Position numbers and translations under genes: made by a program. The notes below the pieces were generated by a model. The model saw nothing but the letters and a program-made list of their open reading frames with translations, was not told where the DNA came from and did not search any database. Source: Candidatus Obscuribacter sp. (GTDB lineage Bacteria > Cyanobacteriota > Vampirovibrionia > Obscuribacterales > Obscuribacteraceae). Taken from it: DNA of 64,000 bases. Shown piece after piece: positions 37,433 to 45,340 of the stretch (the first letter of the stretch is position 1; the number at the start of each line of letters is the position of its first letter). The stretch is from the NCBI GenBank assembly GCA_016712465.1, contig JADJQZ010000001.1, positions 372,001 through 436,000 of the forward strand, given 5' to 3'.

Positions 37433-38467
37433 TTAGGGGGTTTTGAAGGGCAGGGGATTGCGTTCCTGGAATTGCCATTGATGCCAGTAAGGATAAATCG
37501 GTGTGAGGGCGCTGGCCTCGTCCAATTTAGCGATTTGTTCAGTGCTCAAACTCCAACCGACAGCGCCGAGATTTTGCCGGAGTTGTTCTTCATTGCGAGC
37601 TCCCATCACCACATTGGTGACGGTGGGCCGGGTAAGTAGCCAATTGAGAGCAATCTGGGCTACTGTTTTGCCTGTTTCTTCGGCTATCTCTTCCAGTGTA
37701 TCAGTGACTCTGTAGAGATAATCGTTATCTACCTGGGGACCTTTCTCGGCGGTTTTGTGCAGGCGGCTTTGCTGGGGCAGGTCCTTGCCTCTGCCCAGTT
37801 TTCCGGTCAGGCGTCCCCAACCCAGGGGGCTCCAGACCATGGTGCCCAGGTTCTGATCTTTTGCCAGGGGCATAAGTTCCCATTCGTATTCGCGACCAAT
37901 CAGGCTGTAATACGCCTGGTGTGCCACATAGCCGCTCCAGCCGTACTGTTTACTGATAGAAAGTGATTTCATCAAATGCCAGCCGGAAAAGTTGGAGCAG
38001 CCTATGTAGCGTACTTTGCCGCTTCTCACCAGTTGATCGAGGCTGGAGAGGACTTCTTCTACAGGGGTGAGGGCGTCGAAGCCGTGCATGAAGTAGACAT
38101 CGATATAGTCTGTTTTGAGGCGGCGCAGACTGTCTTCACAGGCTTTGATCAGGTGGTAGCGGGAAGAGCCGACATTATTGGGTTCGTCGGACATGGCGAA
38201 GGTAGCCTTGGTGGAAATGAGAACGTTCTGGCGGCGTCCGGCCACGGCTTCTCCCAGAATCTCTTCCGCCAGACCACGGGAATAAATATCGGCAGTATCG
38301 AAGAAATTGCAGCCGGCGTCCAGGCAGAGATCCACCATCCTGGTGGCCTCCTTCACGTCTGTGGCGCCCCATTCCTTGAAGAACTCGGTGCCACCGCCAA
38401 AAGTGGCAGCGCCAAAACTTAGAACCGGCACTTTCAGTCCGCAATTGCCAAGCTGTCTGAATTCCAT
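37433..38467 (-). CDS. Aldo/keto reductase
   Basis: The 344-residue NAD(P)H-dependent oxidoreductase of the aldo/keto reductase superfamily (YajO/Tas-like subgroup) has a TIM barrel with FFDTADIYSRGLAEEILG (catalytic D and Y), the lysine in STKATF, and YFMHGFDALTP carrying the catalytic His. The C-terminal cofactor motif NVVMGARNEEQLRQNL is present. The ATG follows GGAGG. Its stop abuts the start of the carboxylase-like membrane protein, so a shared small-molecule (perhaps quinone-linked) reaction is possible but only inferred. Confidence 0.93.
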   Translation of the reverse strand: MEFRQLGNCGLKVPVLSFGAATFGGGTEFFKEWGATDVKEATRMVDLCLDAGCNFFDTADIYSRGLAEEILGEAVAGRRQNVLISTKATFAMSDEPNNVGSSRYHLIKACEDSLRRLKTDYIDVYFMHGFDALTPVEEVLSSLDQLVRSGKVRYIGCSNFSGWHLMKSLSISKQYGWSGYVAHQAYYSLIGREYEWELMPLAKDQNLGTMVWSPLGWGRLTGKLGRGKDLPQQSRLHKTAEKGPQVDNDYLYRVTDTLEEIAEETGKTVAQIALNWLLTRPTVTNVVMGARNEEQLRQNLGAVGWSLSTEQIAKLDEASALTPIYPYWHQWQFQERNPLPFKTP

Positions 38468-38571
38468 TATGGGCCTCCATGAGAGTTTTGCTTATTTTAT
38501 CCGGTTCTCGCGTATGGAAGCGTTTCCTTTTCTCGTGGAGGTCGCGGCTCCTCCCCACCCGCCTCCGGTCC

Positions 38572-38750
38572 AATCCGGGGATCAGAATTCCAATTCGGGG
38601 TGCTGACTTTCAATTCGGGGGGCTGACTTCCAATCCGGGGATCAGAATGTCAATTCGGGGGGCTGACTTCAAATCGGGGGATCAGACTGTAAATTCGGGG
38701 GGCTGACTTCCAATCCGGGGATCAGAATGTCAATCCGGGGGCTGACGTCC
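38572..38750. repeat. 20-bp tandem array, nine units, two alternating types
   Basis: Nine head-to-tail units of 20 bp (the last is 19). Type A reads AATCCGGGGATCAGAATGTC and type B AATTCGGGGGGCTGACTTCC; they largely alternate. There are no spacers, so it is not CRISPR. Multiple short repeats of this GGATCA/GCTGAC type are known at the ends of IS21-family elements, where the transposase binds. No istA/istB genes are nearby, so it may be a solo remnant. Confidence 0.8.
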
Positions 38751-38790
38751 CATCCGGTTCGCCAGGAAGCACTGGTCCTCTGTGTTGTAG

Positions 38791-38810
38791 TATTATAGAA
38801 TGTAGTAAGC
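38791..38810. repeat. Dispersed intergenic motif, copy 5
   Basis: TATTATAGAATGTAGTAAGC, identical to 7547-7566. The flanks differ immediately outside the 20 bases. Confidence 0.5.
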
Positions 38811-38885
38811 CGCAGGAAAAATGCAAATCCCCGGAAAGCTCCCCCTGAAATGGGCTACGTGTCCATAGGATTTGCGGGTGCTGAG

Positions 38886-38912
38886 GCGGGTAATGTACGA
38901 GACATTACCCGC
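38886..38912 (-). terminator. Hairpin downstream of the small TPR-like gene
   Basis: A perfect 11-bp stem GCGGGTAATGT / ACATTACCCGC with a 5-base loop, 31 bases past the stop. No T-run on either strand. Confidence 0.5.
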
Positions 38913-38943
38913 TTCAAGCAGAAAGGCTGGAGTTGAATTTGCT

Positions 38944-39342
38944 TCATCCCAGCCAGACGAGTCCTGAGCCGTCGGAGACGATCCGGCAGCTGGGTGGAAT
39001 CGGATGGTTGCCTTTGATGTCGAAGTACTTGGCCGCTTCGTCCAGATTGGCCTGGGTGAGCTTGACCTGCACCAGGGCCTGGCTATAGTGCCCCTTGTGT
39101 ATGCAGTCCAGGGCCATCTGGAAGTGCGTATCGGCATCAGCCAGGTGCATTCTGCCGGTGTTGACGCGGCTTGTGCCGTTGAGCTTGAGGTTTTGCAGCT
39201 CCTTGTAGGCACGGTTCATGCCCTCGCGCACCGGTTTGTTGAAGCGACGGGCCTGTACGGACTGGAAGACGAGCCAGCCCAGGGCCGGAAGCATCGTCAG
39301 TGCCAGCATGAAAGCAAGGAATTGAGGAAAGGTTGAATCCAT
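38944..39342 (-). CDS. Small membrane-anchored helical (TPR-like) protein
   Basis: The 132-residue protein has an N-terminal membrane helix (about 7-25; FLAFMLALTMLPALGWLVF), a basic stretch and a helical soluble part with a single TPR-like pair (HFQMALDCIHKGHYSQALVQVK, split here at 20 residues as HFQMALDCIHK and GHYSQALVQVK). The start at 39342 was chosen for AAGGAGG five bases ahead; the longer frame begins inside a direct repeat. It is similar in design to the anchored proteins at 44.6-46.3 kb. Function unknown. Confidence 0.6.
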   Translation of the reverse strand: MDSTFPQFLAFMLALTMLPALGWLVFQSVQARRFNKPVREGMNRAYKELQNLKLNGTSRVNTGRMHLADADTHFQMALDCIHKGHYSQALVQVKLTQANLDEAAKYFDIKGNHPIPPSCRIVSDGSGLVWLG

Positions 39343-39373
39343 TGTTGCCTCCTTGTTCGCGCGGTTTGGCTTG

Positions 39374-39413
39374 AACAGGTGGTTGAAAAACAGGTGGTTG
39401 AAAAACAGGTGTT
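39374..39413. repeat. Short direct repeat
   Basis: Two and a half copies of AACAGGTGGTTGAAAA lie just upstream of the membrane-anchored helical protein. They may be a binding site or polymerase slippage. Confidence 0.55.
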
Positions 39414-39561
39414 CCGGCAAGAACAGAAGCCGGAACGGCAGGTAGCTTTCGCTACCCGCCGCCCGGTGCTGCTGAAGCGTTGACCGGCAGCGGTATTTGC
39501 AGCTTGTGCTGTGAACCGCTACCGGTCAGTCCGGCGCTTCTCCGGTGTGCACCGGCTTGCT

Positions 39562-40914
39562 TCAGCCCTGGGCTTTGCCGGCCACCATCATGCGTGCGAT
39601 CTTGATGGTGGGAGCATTGACCGAGGAACGGAAGACCAGGTCATTCCCGACCATCTCGATGTTCTCGAACATGGTCAGGATGTTGCCGGCGATGGTGATC
39701 TCTTCCACGGCGTGGGTCAGCTTGCCGTCTTTGATCCAGATGCCGGTGGCGCCCATGGAGTAGTCGCCGGTGACGGAGTTGAAGCCGGGACCGGAAACCG
39801 AGGTCAGGTAGAGACCGTTCTCCACGGAGGCAATGATCTGCTCCGGGCTGAACTCACCCGACTCCATGTACAGGTTGGTGGTGCCGCCGCCGTTGGGCTC
39901 GCAGCCGAGCTTGCGGGCAGCGTAGCTGGAGACCAGGTAGGTCTTCAGCTCACCCTTGCCGACCAGGACGCGGCGGCTGGTGGGCAGACCCTCGCCGTCG
40001 AAGGGGCGAGAGCCGAGGGCGCCGGGGATGAGACCGTCGTCGATGATGTTGACGTTCTTGGCCGCCACCTTGGTGCCCAGCTTGCCCACCAGGAAGGAGC
40101 GCTTCTGGTAGATGGCGTTGCCGGAGGCGGCACCAACGAACTGACCGATCAGGCGAGAAGCCATGGTCGGTTCGAAGACCACCGGCACTTCCTGGGAGCT
40201 GACCGGCAGCGGGTTGAGCTGCCGCAGCGCCCGTTCGGCTGCAATCTGACCGACCACTTCCGGGCTCTGCAGCCCCGAGAGATGGCGGCTCGTGGAGCTC
40301 CATCCGCCGGTCTGCATGCCGTTGTCGTCCTTGGCCACCACCTGGGTGGAGATGGTGCAGTAGGACGAGGCGTAGCCTTCCAGGAAGCCGCGGCTGTTGG
40401 CGTACAGGAAGTAGCCGTTGCGGTCGGAGAAGCCGGTGGAGCGACCGACGCTGATGCGCGGGTCGGCAGCCAGAGCGGCCTTCTCCAGGGCGATGGCCAT
40501 CTCGATCTTCTTCTCCACCGGCAGCGAGGCCAGAGCGTCATCGAACATGTAGTCGATGGGCTTGACGTTCCTTGCCAGGTACTTGCTGTCGGGCAGACCG
40601 GCGAATTCGTCGGGCTGCGCTTCCCGTGCCATGGCGATGGTTTCCCGCACCAGCTTGGTGAGGGCGCGCCGACGCAGGTCGGTGGTGCTCATGGAAGCAC
40701 TGCCCTTGCCCACGAAAGCCCGGAAAGAGAGTTCCAGGCTCTGAGCCCCTTCCAGGGTCTCCACCTGAGCGAGCCGCACTTCCGTCTCCACCGAGGAACC
40801 GGCGGACAGCGAGAGGTCGGCATCAGTGGCGCCGAGGCGAGCCGCTTCGGCGATGACGAACTGAGCGATACCTTTGAGCTTGCTTTCGAGCGAAGCGATA
40901 TGATTCTTTTTCAT
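39562..40914 (-). CDS. tldE: TldE/PmbA family protein, partner of TldD
   Basis: The 450-residue protein is the non-catalytic half of the TldD/TldE heterodimeric metalloprotease that trims unfolded or modified peptides (for example microcin B17 leader removal). PmbA features are GATDADLSLSAGSSVE (N-terminus), GRSTGFSDRNGYFLYANSRG (middle) and SGPGFNSVTGDYSMGATGIW (C-terminus). The HExxxH motif is absent, as expected. The ATG follows AAGGAG. TldD ends 20 bases upstream, so the two form an operon. Confidence 0.92.
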   Translation of the reverse strand: MKKNHIASLESKLKGIAQFVIAEAARLGATDADLSLSAGSSVETEVRLAQVETLEGAQSLELSFRAFVGKGSASMSTTDLRRRALTKLVRETIAMAREAQPDEFAGLPDSKYLARNVKPIDYMFDDALASLPVEKKIEMAIALEKAALAADPRISVGRSTGFSDRNGYFLYANSRGFLEGYASSYCTISTQVVAKDDNGMQTGGWSSTSRHLSGLQSPEVVGQIAAERALRQLNPLPVSSQEVPVVFEPTMASRLIGQFVGAASGNAIYQKRSFLVGKLGTKVAAKNVNIIDDGLIPGALGSRPFDGEGLPTSRRVLVGKGELKTYLVSSYAARKLGCEPNGGGTTNLYMESGEFSPEQIIASVENGLYLTSVSGPGFNSVTGDYSMGATGIWIKDGKLTHAVEEITIAGNILTMFENIEMVGNDLVFRSSVNAPTIKIARMMVAGKAQG

Positions 40915-40934
40915 GGAATTGTCTCCTTGTGTAC

Positions 40935-42389
40935 TCAGTTGGAACCGCCGACCACGACATCCTCGATGCGGATGGTGGGTTGCCCCACGCCCGCCGGGAT
41001 GCTCTGGCCGTTCTTGCCGCAGGAACCGATACCCCGGTCGAGGTCCATGTCGTTGCCGACCATGGTCACCTTGTGCAGGGCCTTGGGACCGTTGCCGATC
41101 AGGGTGGCGCCCTTCACCTGGCGCGTGATCTTGCCGTCCTCGATGAGGAAGGCACCGGTGGCGCTGAAGGTGAAGCTGCCGCTGGTGATGTCCACCTGCC
41201 CGCCACCGAAAGTGGTGGCATAGAGACCGCGCTTGACGGAAGCGATGATCTCCTCCGGCGTCGAGTCGCCGTTGTCGAGGAAGGTGTTGGTCATGCGCGG
41301 CATGGGAGCGCAGCGATAGTCCTCGCGGCGGCCGTTGCCGGTGAGAGCCACGTTCATGAGGGTGGCGTTGAGGCGATCCTGCATGTAGCCCTTGAGCACG
41401 CCCTTCTCGATGAGGACGTTGCGCCGGGTGGGCGTGCCTTCGTCGTCCACGTTGAGGGAGCCGCGGCGGCCGGCCATGGTGCCGTCGTCGATGACCGTGC
41501 AGAGCTCGGAAGCCACCTTCTGACCGATCATGCCGGAGAAGGCGGAGATGCCCTTGCGGTTGAAGTCGCCTTCGAGACCGTGACCAACGGCTTCGTGAAT
41601 CAGCACGCCGGGCCAGCCGGAGCCGAGCACCACCGTCATTTCGCCGGCGGGAGCAGGCGTGGCGGTGAGCAGGCTGATGGCGTCGCGGGCGGCGATGCGG
41701 GCGTGGTCGAGATAAGTGTCGTTGTCCTTGAGGACGCCGAACTCGTGACGACCGCCGCCGCCGGAACTGCCGGTTTCACGGCGGGTTCCGTCTTCGGCCA
41801 GGCAGGAGACGTTGAAGCGCACCAGGGGACGACGGTCCACGATCAGGTCGCCGAAGGAAGTGGCGATGATCACGGTTTCGTCCTGGGTGCCGAGGCTCAC
41901 CGACACGTTCTTGATGCGCGCGTCGAACTTGCGGGCCTCGATGTCGGCCTGCATGAGCAGGCTGAGCTTGTCGCGGCGCGGTACCGAGACCGGCGAGACA
42001 CTGATGCCGTACAGGTTGTGCGGCGCCTTCCGGTCGGCCGGTGTGTCGGCGCAGACCGTGGTGTTGCCGCTGTTGTACACGATGATGGCGCGAGCGATCT
42101 TGGCGGCCTTCTTGAGGGAGGTCACATTGACGTTGTCGGTGAAGCTGTAGCCCACCCTGTCGCCCATGATGACGCGCACACCGGCACCCTTGACCAGGGT
42201 CTTGGAGGTGCTCTTGAGGATGCCCTCGTCGAAGCCCAGGGACTCGGAAGAGCCGCACTGCAGGAAGATGTCGCAGTAGGCGTGGTCATGGCGGCCGTTC
42301 AGGGCGATGTCCATGACTGCTTCCAGGTGGCTGACGGTGACACCGAACAATTTCTCGAGGATCTGCGATCCTGTCGTTTGGAGGTGCAT
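40935..42389 (-). CDS. tldD: TldD metalloprotease subunit
   Basis: The 484-residue catalytic half of TldD/TldE. The zinc motif HEAVGHGLEGD is present, with downstream GTPTRRNVLIEKG and MPRMTNTFL as in TldD. The C-terminal DITSGSFTFSATGAFLIEDG carries the Cys-free barrel end. The start at 42389 fits TldD length and has AAGGAG seven bases ahead; the frame runs 31 codons further up without a site. Known family members remove leader or modified peptides through an internal channel. A peptide substrate may be encoded nearby: the Cys-rich 67-mer at 44.2 kb is a candidate. Confidence 0.95.
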   Translation of the reverse strand: MHLQTTGSQILEKLFGVTVSHLEAVMDIALNGRHDHAYCDIFLQCGSSESLGFDEGILKSTSKTLVKGAGVRVIMGDRVGYSFTDNVNVTSLKKAAKIARAIIVYNSGNTTVCADTPADRKAPHNLYGISVSPVSVPRRDKLSLLMQADIEARKFDARIKNVSVSLGTQDETVIIATSFGDLIVDRRPLVRFNVSCLAEDGTRRETGSSGGGGRHEFGVLKDNDTYLDHARIAARDAISLLTATPAPAGEMTVVLGSGWPGVLIHEAVGHGLEGDFNRKGISAFSGMIGQKVASELCTVIDDGTMAGRRGSLNVDDEGTPTRRNVLIEKGVLKGYMQDRLNATLMNVALTGNGRREDYRCAPMPRMTNTFLDNGDSTPEEIIASVKRGLYATTFGGGQVDITSGSFTFSATGAFLIEDGKITRQVKGATLIGNGPKALHKVTMVGNDMDLDRGIGSCGKNGQSIPAGVGQPTIRIEDVVVGGSN

Positions 42390-43211
42390 GATGATGCTCC
42401 TTGTTTTGGGTTGAGAGATAGTGAGTTGAGAAGCCACGGGCTTGGCCTGCGCTGTCCTTGCGGTACCTGAGCCTATGAGCAATTGAGAGTCTCTTAAACT
42501 TCCCGCTGCCTGTTTTTGAAAGACCTCGGATTCCTCACTTCCAGGGGAAGTGCGAGCTGAGGCGTGGCTGGAGGCAGAAGCTTTTGCTTAACTCTTCCGA
42601 AGACAGAGCCAGGTTTCCGCAAAAACTCCCGAAGGTACATGAAACTACTGGACCAGTACAACTGTTCCGGAAGTCATATGTCGGGGGTGAATGCGGAGCC
42701 TTTAGCTGTTTATTTGTTTCCGAAAGATGGGTGAGAAAGAGATATCTCCAAAATAGTCATTTTTGGCAGAATTATTAAAGGGAGAAAGACTTCATCTTGG
42801 CAACCGGCGCCTTGCGCGAAGCTTGCGCTACTTCCGGTCTGTGTCCGAATTACTCGCTCCAATGCGGCATCGAGAGTAAGGACAGGTGCTCGGGGGCTGT
42901 TTAAGCAGAGACCTGATTTAATAATCGGATAGTATTAAGGGGGTTGTGCGGATGGCGCGAGGTCTTGGCAATCTGCAAGGGCGTTACCTTCAATCAATTA
43001 AACTGCTGGTTGTCAGGCAGGGCTTGACTGATGGAGCTGCTGTGGCCAAGGATAAGTCGTAATCACAAATTCTTTTCCCGAGAACTTTCTACAAGGCCCT
43101 GCAACCCCTCCCAAGCTGAAATTGCCGATTCCACTCTTCCAATGGTGGCCTGGGGTTATACAGTTGCAGACTTAGACTGATTTTCGAAGGAAACCTGAGC
43201 GGAGACGTGTC
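42390..43211. other. Intergenic region between divergent genes
   Basis: 822 bases with the tldDE and HAD-phosphatase promoter areas. No supported gene, repeat or RNA. Confidence 0.4.
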
Positions 43212-43787
43212 ATGGATGCAGATAACTGCCTGTCTTCGGCTTTGGCGAGACCGCTTTTGATACTGGATCTGGATGAAACCCTGGTCCTCACTGTCGAAAA
43301 GCCTCTCGACCGCCCGGCCGACTTTCGCCTCAAGGACTACCATGTTTACTTCCGCCCGCATTTGAAGAGCTTCCTCACCCGTGTGCAGGCAGTCTATGAT
43401 GTGGCGGTTTGGTCTGCTGGTGGTTCCGGCTATGTTGAGCCCACCGTGGCTCATCTCTTTCAAGAACTGGCTGCGCCGGTTTTTGTCTGGAGTTATCGTC
43501 GCTGCACGCGCAAGTTCGACCACGAGAGCCACGAAGAGTACTTCATCAAGGACCTCAAGAAGGTCTACAAGAAGGGCTTTCCGCGCGAGCGCATGCTGAT
43601 AGTGGACGACCTGGAGAGAAATTGCTTGCGCAACTACGGTTCTGCCGTCTATGTTCGCGCTTTTGACGGCTCTTTGGGCGACGACGAATTGCTTCAGCTG
43701 GCTGCTTACCTGGAAGCTCTGGCTCCGGAGCCGAATTTTCGCACTGTGGAGAAGCGCTACTGGCGTAAGCGAGCCAGTCATGTTTGA
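43212..43787 (+). CDS. FCP1/NIF-like HAD phosphatase
   Basis: The 191-residue HAD-superfamily phosphatase of the NLI-interacting-factor/FCP1 type has the nucleophile motif LILDLDETLVLTVE (about 16-29; Asp-x-Asp), YHVYFRPHLKSFL, VAVWSAGGSGYVEP (second motif), KDLKKV and the C-terminal VDDLERNCLRNYGSAVYV (motif IV). In eukaryotes the group dephosphorylates Ser; bacterial members are rarely studied. GGAG precedes the ATG. It is the only plus-strand gene among the minus-strand cluster of 38.9-53 kb. Confidence 0.88.
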   Translation: MDADNCLSSALARPLLILDLDETLVLTVEKPLDRPADFRLKDYHVYFRPHLKSFLTRVQAVYDVAVWSAGGSGYVEPTVAHLFQELAAPVFVWSYRRCTRKFDHESHEEYFIKDLKKVYKKGFPRERMLIVDDLERNCLRNYGSAVYVRAFDGSLGDDELLQLAAYLEALAPEPNFRTVEKRYWRKRASHV

Positions 43788-43791
43788 GTCT

Positions 43792-43853
43792 GCAGGCAGG
43801 ATCTGAAGGTGTTCGTCTGTACACCCCGATCTTGCCTGCGGATTTCACCTGCC
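43792..43853 (+). terminator. Terminator of the HAD phosphatase gene
   Basis: GCAGGCAGGATC pairs with GATCTTGCCTGC around an inner AGGTG/CACC stem, then a pyrimidine-rich tract. Confidence 0.65.
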
Positions 43854-43860
43854 TTTCCTC

Positions 43861-43905
43861 TTCTCAAAAAAACAATAGAGATAAACTATAGAAGACAGTA
43901 AACCC
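43861..43905. repeat. Dispersed intergenic motif, copy 6
   Basis: TTCTCAAAAAAACAATAG, then ATAAACTATAGAAGACAGTA and AACCC; the longest copy with both halves. Confidence 0.5.
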
Positions 43906-43980
43906 TGGATTTTTCTCAGGATGCCTGCCTCGCCCCTACCGACGCTGGAAATTTTTGGATTTGGATTCATTAGTTTTCTT

Positions 43981-44040
43981 TCTTTGTCATTCCTTGTCAT
44001 TCCTTGTCACTCCTTGTCACTCCTTGTCATTCCCTTTCAT
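43981..44040. repeat. 10-bp tandem repeat
   Basis: Six units in exact 10-bp register, consensus TCCTTGTCAT with C/T change at the ninth base; the first and last units are degenerate. Pyrimidine-rich and in phase with the DNA helix. Confidence 0.75.
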
Positions 44041-44125
44041 TACATGGTTGTCTTTGAGTCTGTGGGGCTCACAGGCGAAAGTGTTGGTATGTGCTAAGGC
44101 GTGTAGTAGTTGTCTGGAAAAAAGA

Positions 44126-44156
44126 GTGAAGCAGTAAGCCAAACTTACTGCTTCAC
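44126..44156 (-). terminator. Rho-independent terminator of the Cys-rich peptide operon
   Basis: A perfect 13-bp stem GTGAAGCAGTAAG / CTTACTGCTTCAC with a 5-base loop. On the minus strand it is followed by TCTTTTTT. Confidence 0.9.
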
Positions 44157-44167
44157 GAGACGGAGAT

Positions 44168-44212
44168 TGAGGCAGGCTTTTCAGCTTCCGGAGAAACTGA
44201 GAGCCTGCCTCA
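44168..44212 (-). other. Hairpin after the Cys-rich peptide gene
   Basis: TGAGGCAGGCT pairs with AGCCTGCCTCA, immediately after the stop codon at 44217 on the minus strand. Confidence 0.6.
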
Positions 44213-44216
44213 AGGG

Positions 44217-44420
44217 TTACTTCTTGCCGCCGCAGCCGCAGTCGAGCTTCTTCTTGCCGCTGTCGGTCGGAGTAGCGGCAGGCGTGGCCGGGGTGGTGGC
44301 AGGAGCAGCCGGAGTGTTGGCCGCAGCGTTCTTGGCCGCATCGGCGCACTTCTTGCACTTCTTGTTGCCGCAGTTGCCGCCGCAGCCGCAGCCGCCAGCC
44401 TTCTTGTTCTTGGAGGTCAT
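44217..44420 (-). CDS. 67-residue Cys-rich peptide
   Basis: A tiny protein with seven Cys: C11, C13, C17, C22 and C25 in GGCGCGGNCGNKKCKKC, and C61, C63 in a C-terminal CGCGGKK. The two clusters are joined by an Ala/Thr/Pro linker (about 31-53). It is strongly basic, with no signal peptide. The ATG follows AAAGGAT and the gene has two hairpins behind it and one in front, so it is very likely expressed. It could be a metallothionein-like metal buffer, a modified peptide (RiPP) precursor given the nearby TldD/TldE and radical SAM genes, or a structural peptide. No function can be assigned. Confidence 0.7.
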   Translation of the reverse strand: MTSKNKKAGGCGCGGNCGNKKCKKCADAAKNAAANTPAAPATTPATPAATPTDSGKKKLDCGCGGKK

Positions 44421-44464
44421 GATGAGATCCTTTCGGGATTTTGATTGGGTTGTTTGTGGTGAAA

Positions 44465-44489
44465 CAGTCAGAACTGTAAGTCCTGACTG
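44465..44489 (-). other. Hairpin upstream of the Cys-rich peptide gene
   Basis: CAGTCAG pairs with CTGACTG in the leader of the Cys-rich gene. It may separate it from the operon upstream. Confidence 0.4.
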
Positions 44490-44567
44490 CTTCGGTGTTT
44501 TGTCGGAGTACTGAGAACGCAGCCCGGTGGCTCCGACAGGCGCAACCGGACTGAATTGGACGTGACC

Positions 44568-45326
44568 CTAGGGCTTGCTAGCCTGCTTGGGGCTCGTCAT
44601 GTAAGCGGAGAGCCTGTCCAGGCACTGTTGAGACTGTGTCCTGGCGTAGGCTAGTTCCTGCTTGATCGCTTCGATGCGGGGCACCGAAGCTTTGAAAGCC
44701 TGGTTGGTGACGATGAGGATGCGTTGGGGCTCCACTTCTCCAACCAGGATGTACTGCCCGGCCACAGACGGACCTGCCATCCAGGTTTTGCCCCCGGACT
44801 GCAGATTCGCCATGCGAATCTTTGACTCAGCCTGATTGGAGAGTCTGAGCAAGCGCCTGGAGGCACGGTCATGAGCGGCCAGGCGGTCGAGCAAGTATTG
44901 GGCTTCTTTGACGCCGCTTTGTGTGGTATCAACAGTAGTGGCGAATTCCAGCCTGAGCCGGTTCAGAGTCGCCTCATCGTGCTGGTACCGCGTCAGCATG
45001 GCGCTGTCGTAAGCCGTTTCGGAGAGTTTGCGGCTCAGGTCCTCCGCCTCCTTGACGATGGCATCGGTGACCTTGATGTTGTCCAGAAGCTCACGATTGA
45101 GCCAGCGAGCCGTATGCAAGCAGCGTGCTGCACGCTCTCCCTCGGTTTCCTCGATATGGGAGCTGGCGCCCAGCATGCCGCCGAAGAAAAGAGTGACGCA
45201 GGGTATCGCTAAGCCCAGGAACATGCCGGAGATGCCCGGATCGCTGCTTATGTTCCAGAGGGATATTACCATGCACAGAAGAAAGCCGATAAGCCCCAAG
45301 CAGGCCAATCTGACTAGGTTTTTCAT
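44568..45326 (-). CDS. Membrane-anchored helical protein, 252 residues
   Basis: Two hydrophobic segments near the N-terminus (about 5-25 and 34-52) precede a long charged helical region (about 60-190) and a small C-terminal part. The ATG follows GAGAA. It is the last of three genes in tight order (14 and 41 bases apart) coding for membrane-anchored helical proteins. It has no recognised family. The design matches the coiled-coil pair at 26-28 kb. Confidence 0.62.
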   Translation of the reverse strand: MKNLVRLACLGLIGFLLCMVISLWNISSDPGISGMFLGLAIPCVTLFFGGMLGASSHIEETEGERAARCLHTARWLNRELLDNIKVTDAIVKEAEDLSRKLSETAYDSAMLTRYQHDEATLNRLRLEFATTVDTTQSGVKEAQYLLDRLAAHDRASRRLLRLSNQAESKIRMANLQSGGKTWMAGPSVAGQYILVGEVEPQRILIVTNQAFKASVPRIEAIKQELAYARTQSQQCLDRLSAYMTSPKQASKP

Positions 45327-45340
45327 GTATTTCTCGCGTC

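Larger units (their letters stand above)
38468..38943. other. Intergenic region with repeats
   Basis: It contains the 20-bp tandem array (38572-38750), an exact copy of the dispersed motif (38791-38810) and a perfect hairpin (38886-38912). No gene. Confidence 0.5.
43788..44216. other. Convergent intergenic region
   Basis: It holds a terminator (43792-43853), a dispersed-motif copy (43861-43905), a 10-bp tandem repeat (43981-44040) and two minus-strand hairpins (44126-44156, 44168-44212). No gene. Confidence 0.5.

Noticed and set aside
38572..38750. CRISPR array
   Set aside because: The 20-bp units are contiguous with no spacers and no cas genes nearby.
39511..42470. Plus-strand open frames of 570 and 513 codons opposite tldE/tldD
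   Set aside because: TldE and TldD are clear on the minus strand with motifs and ribosome sites. The opposite frames have none.
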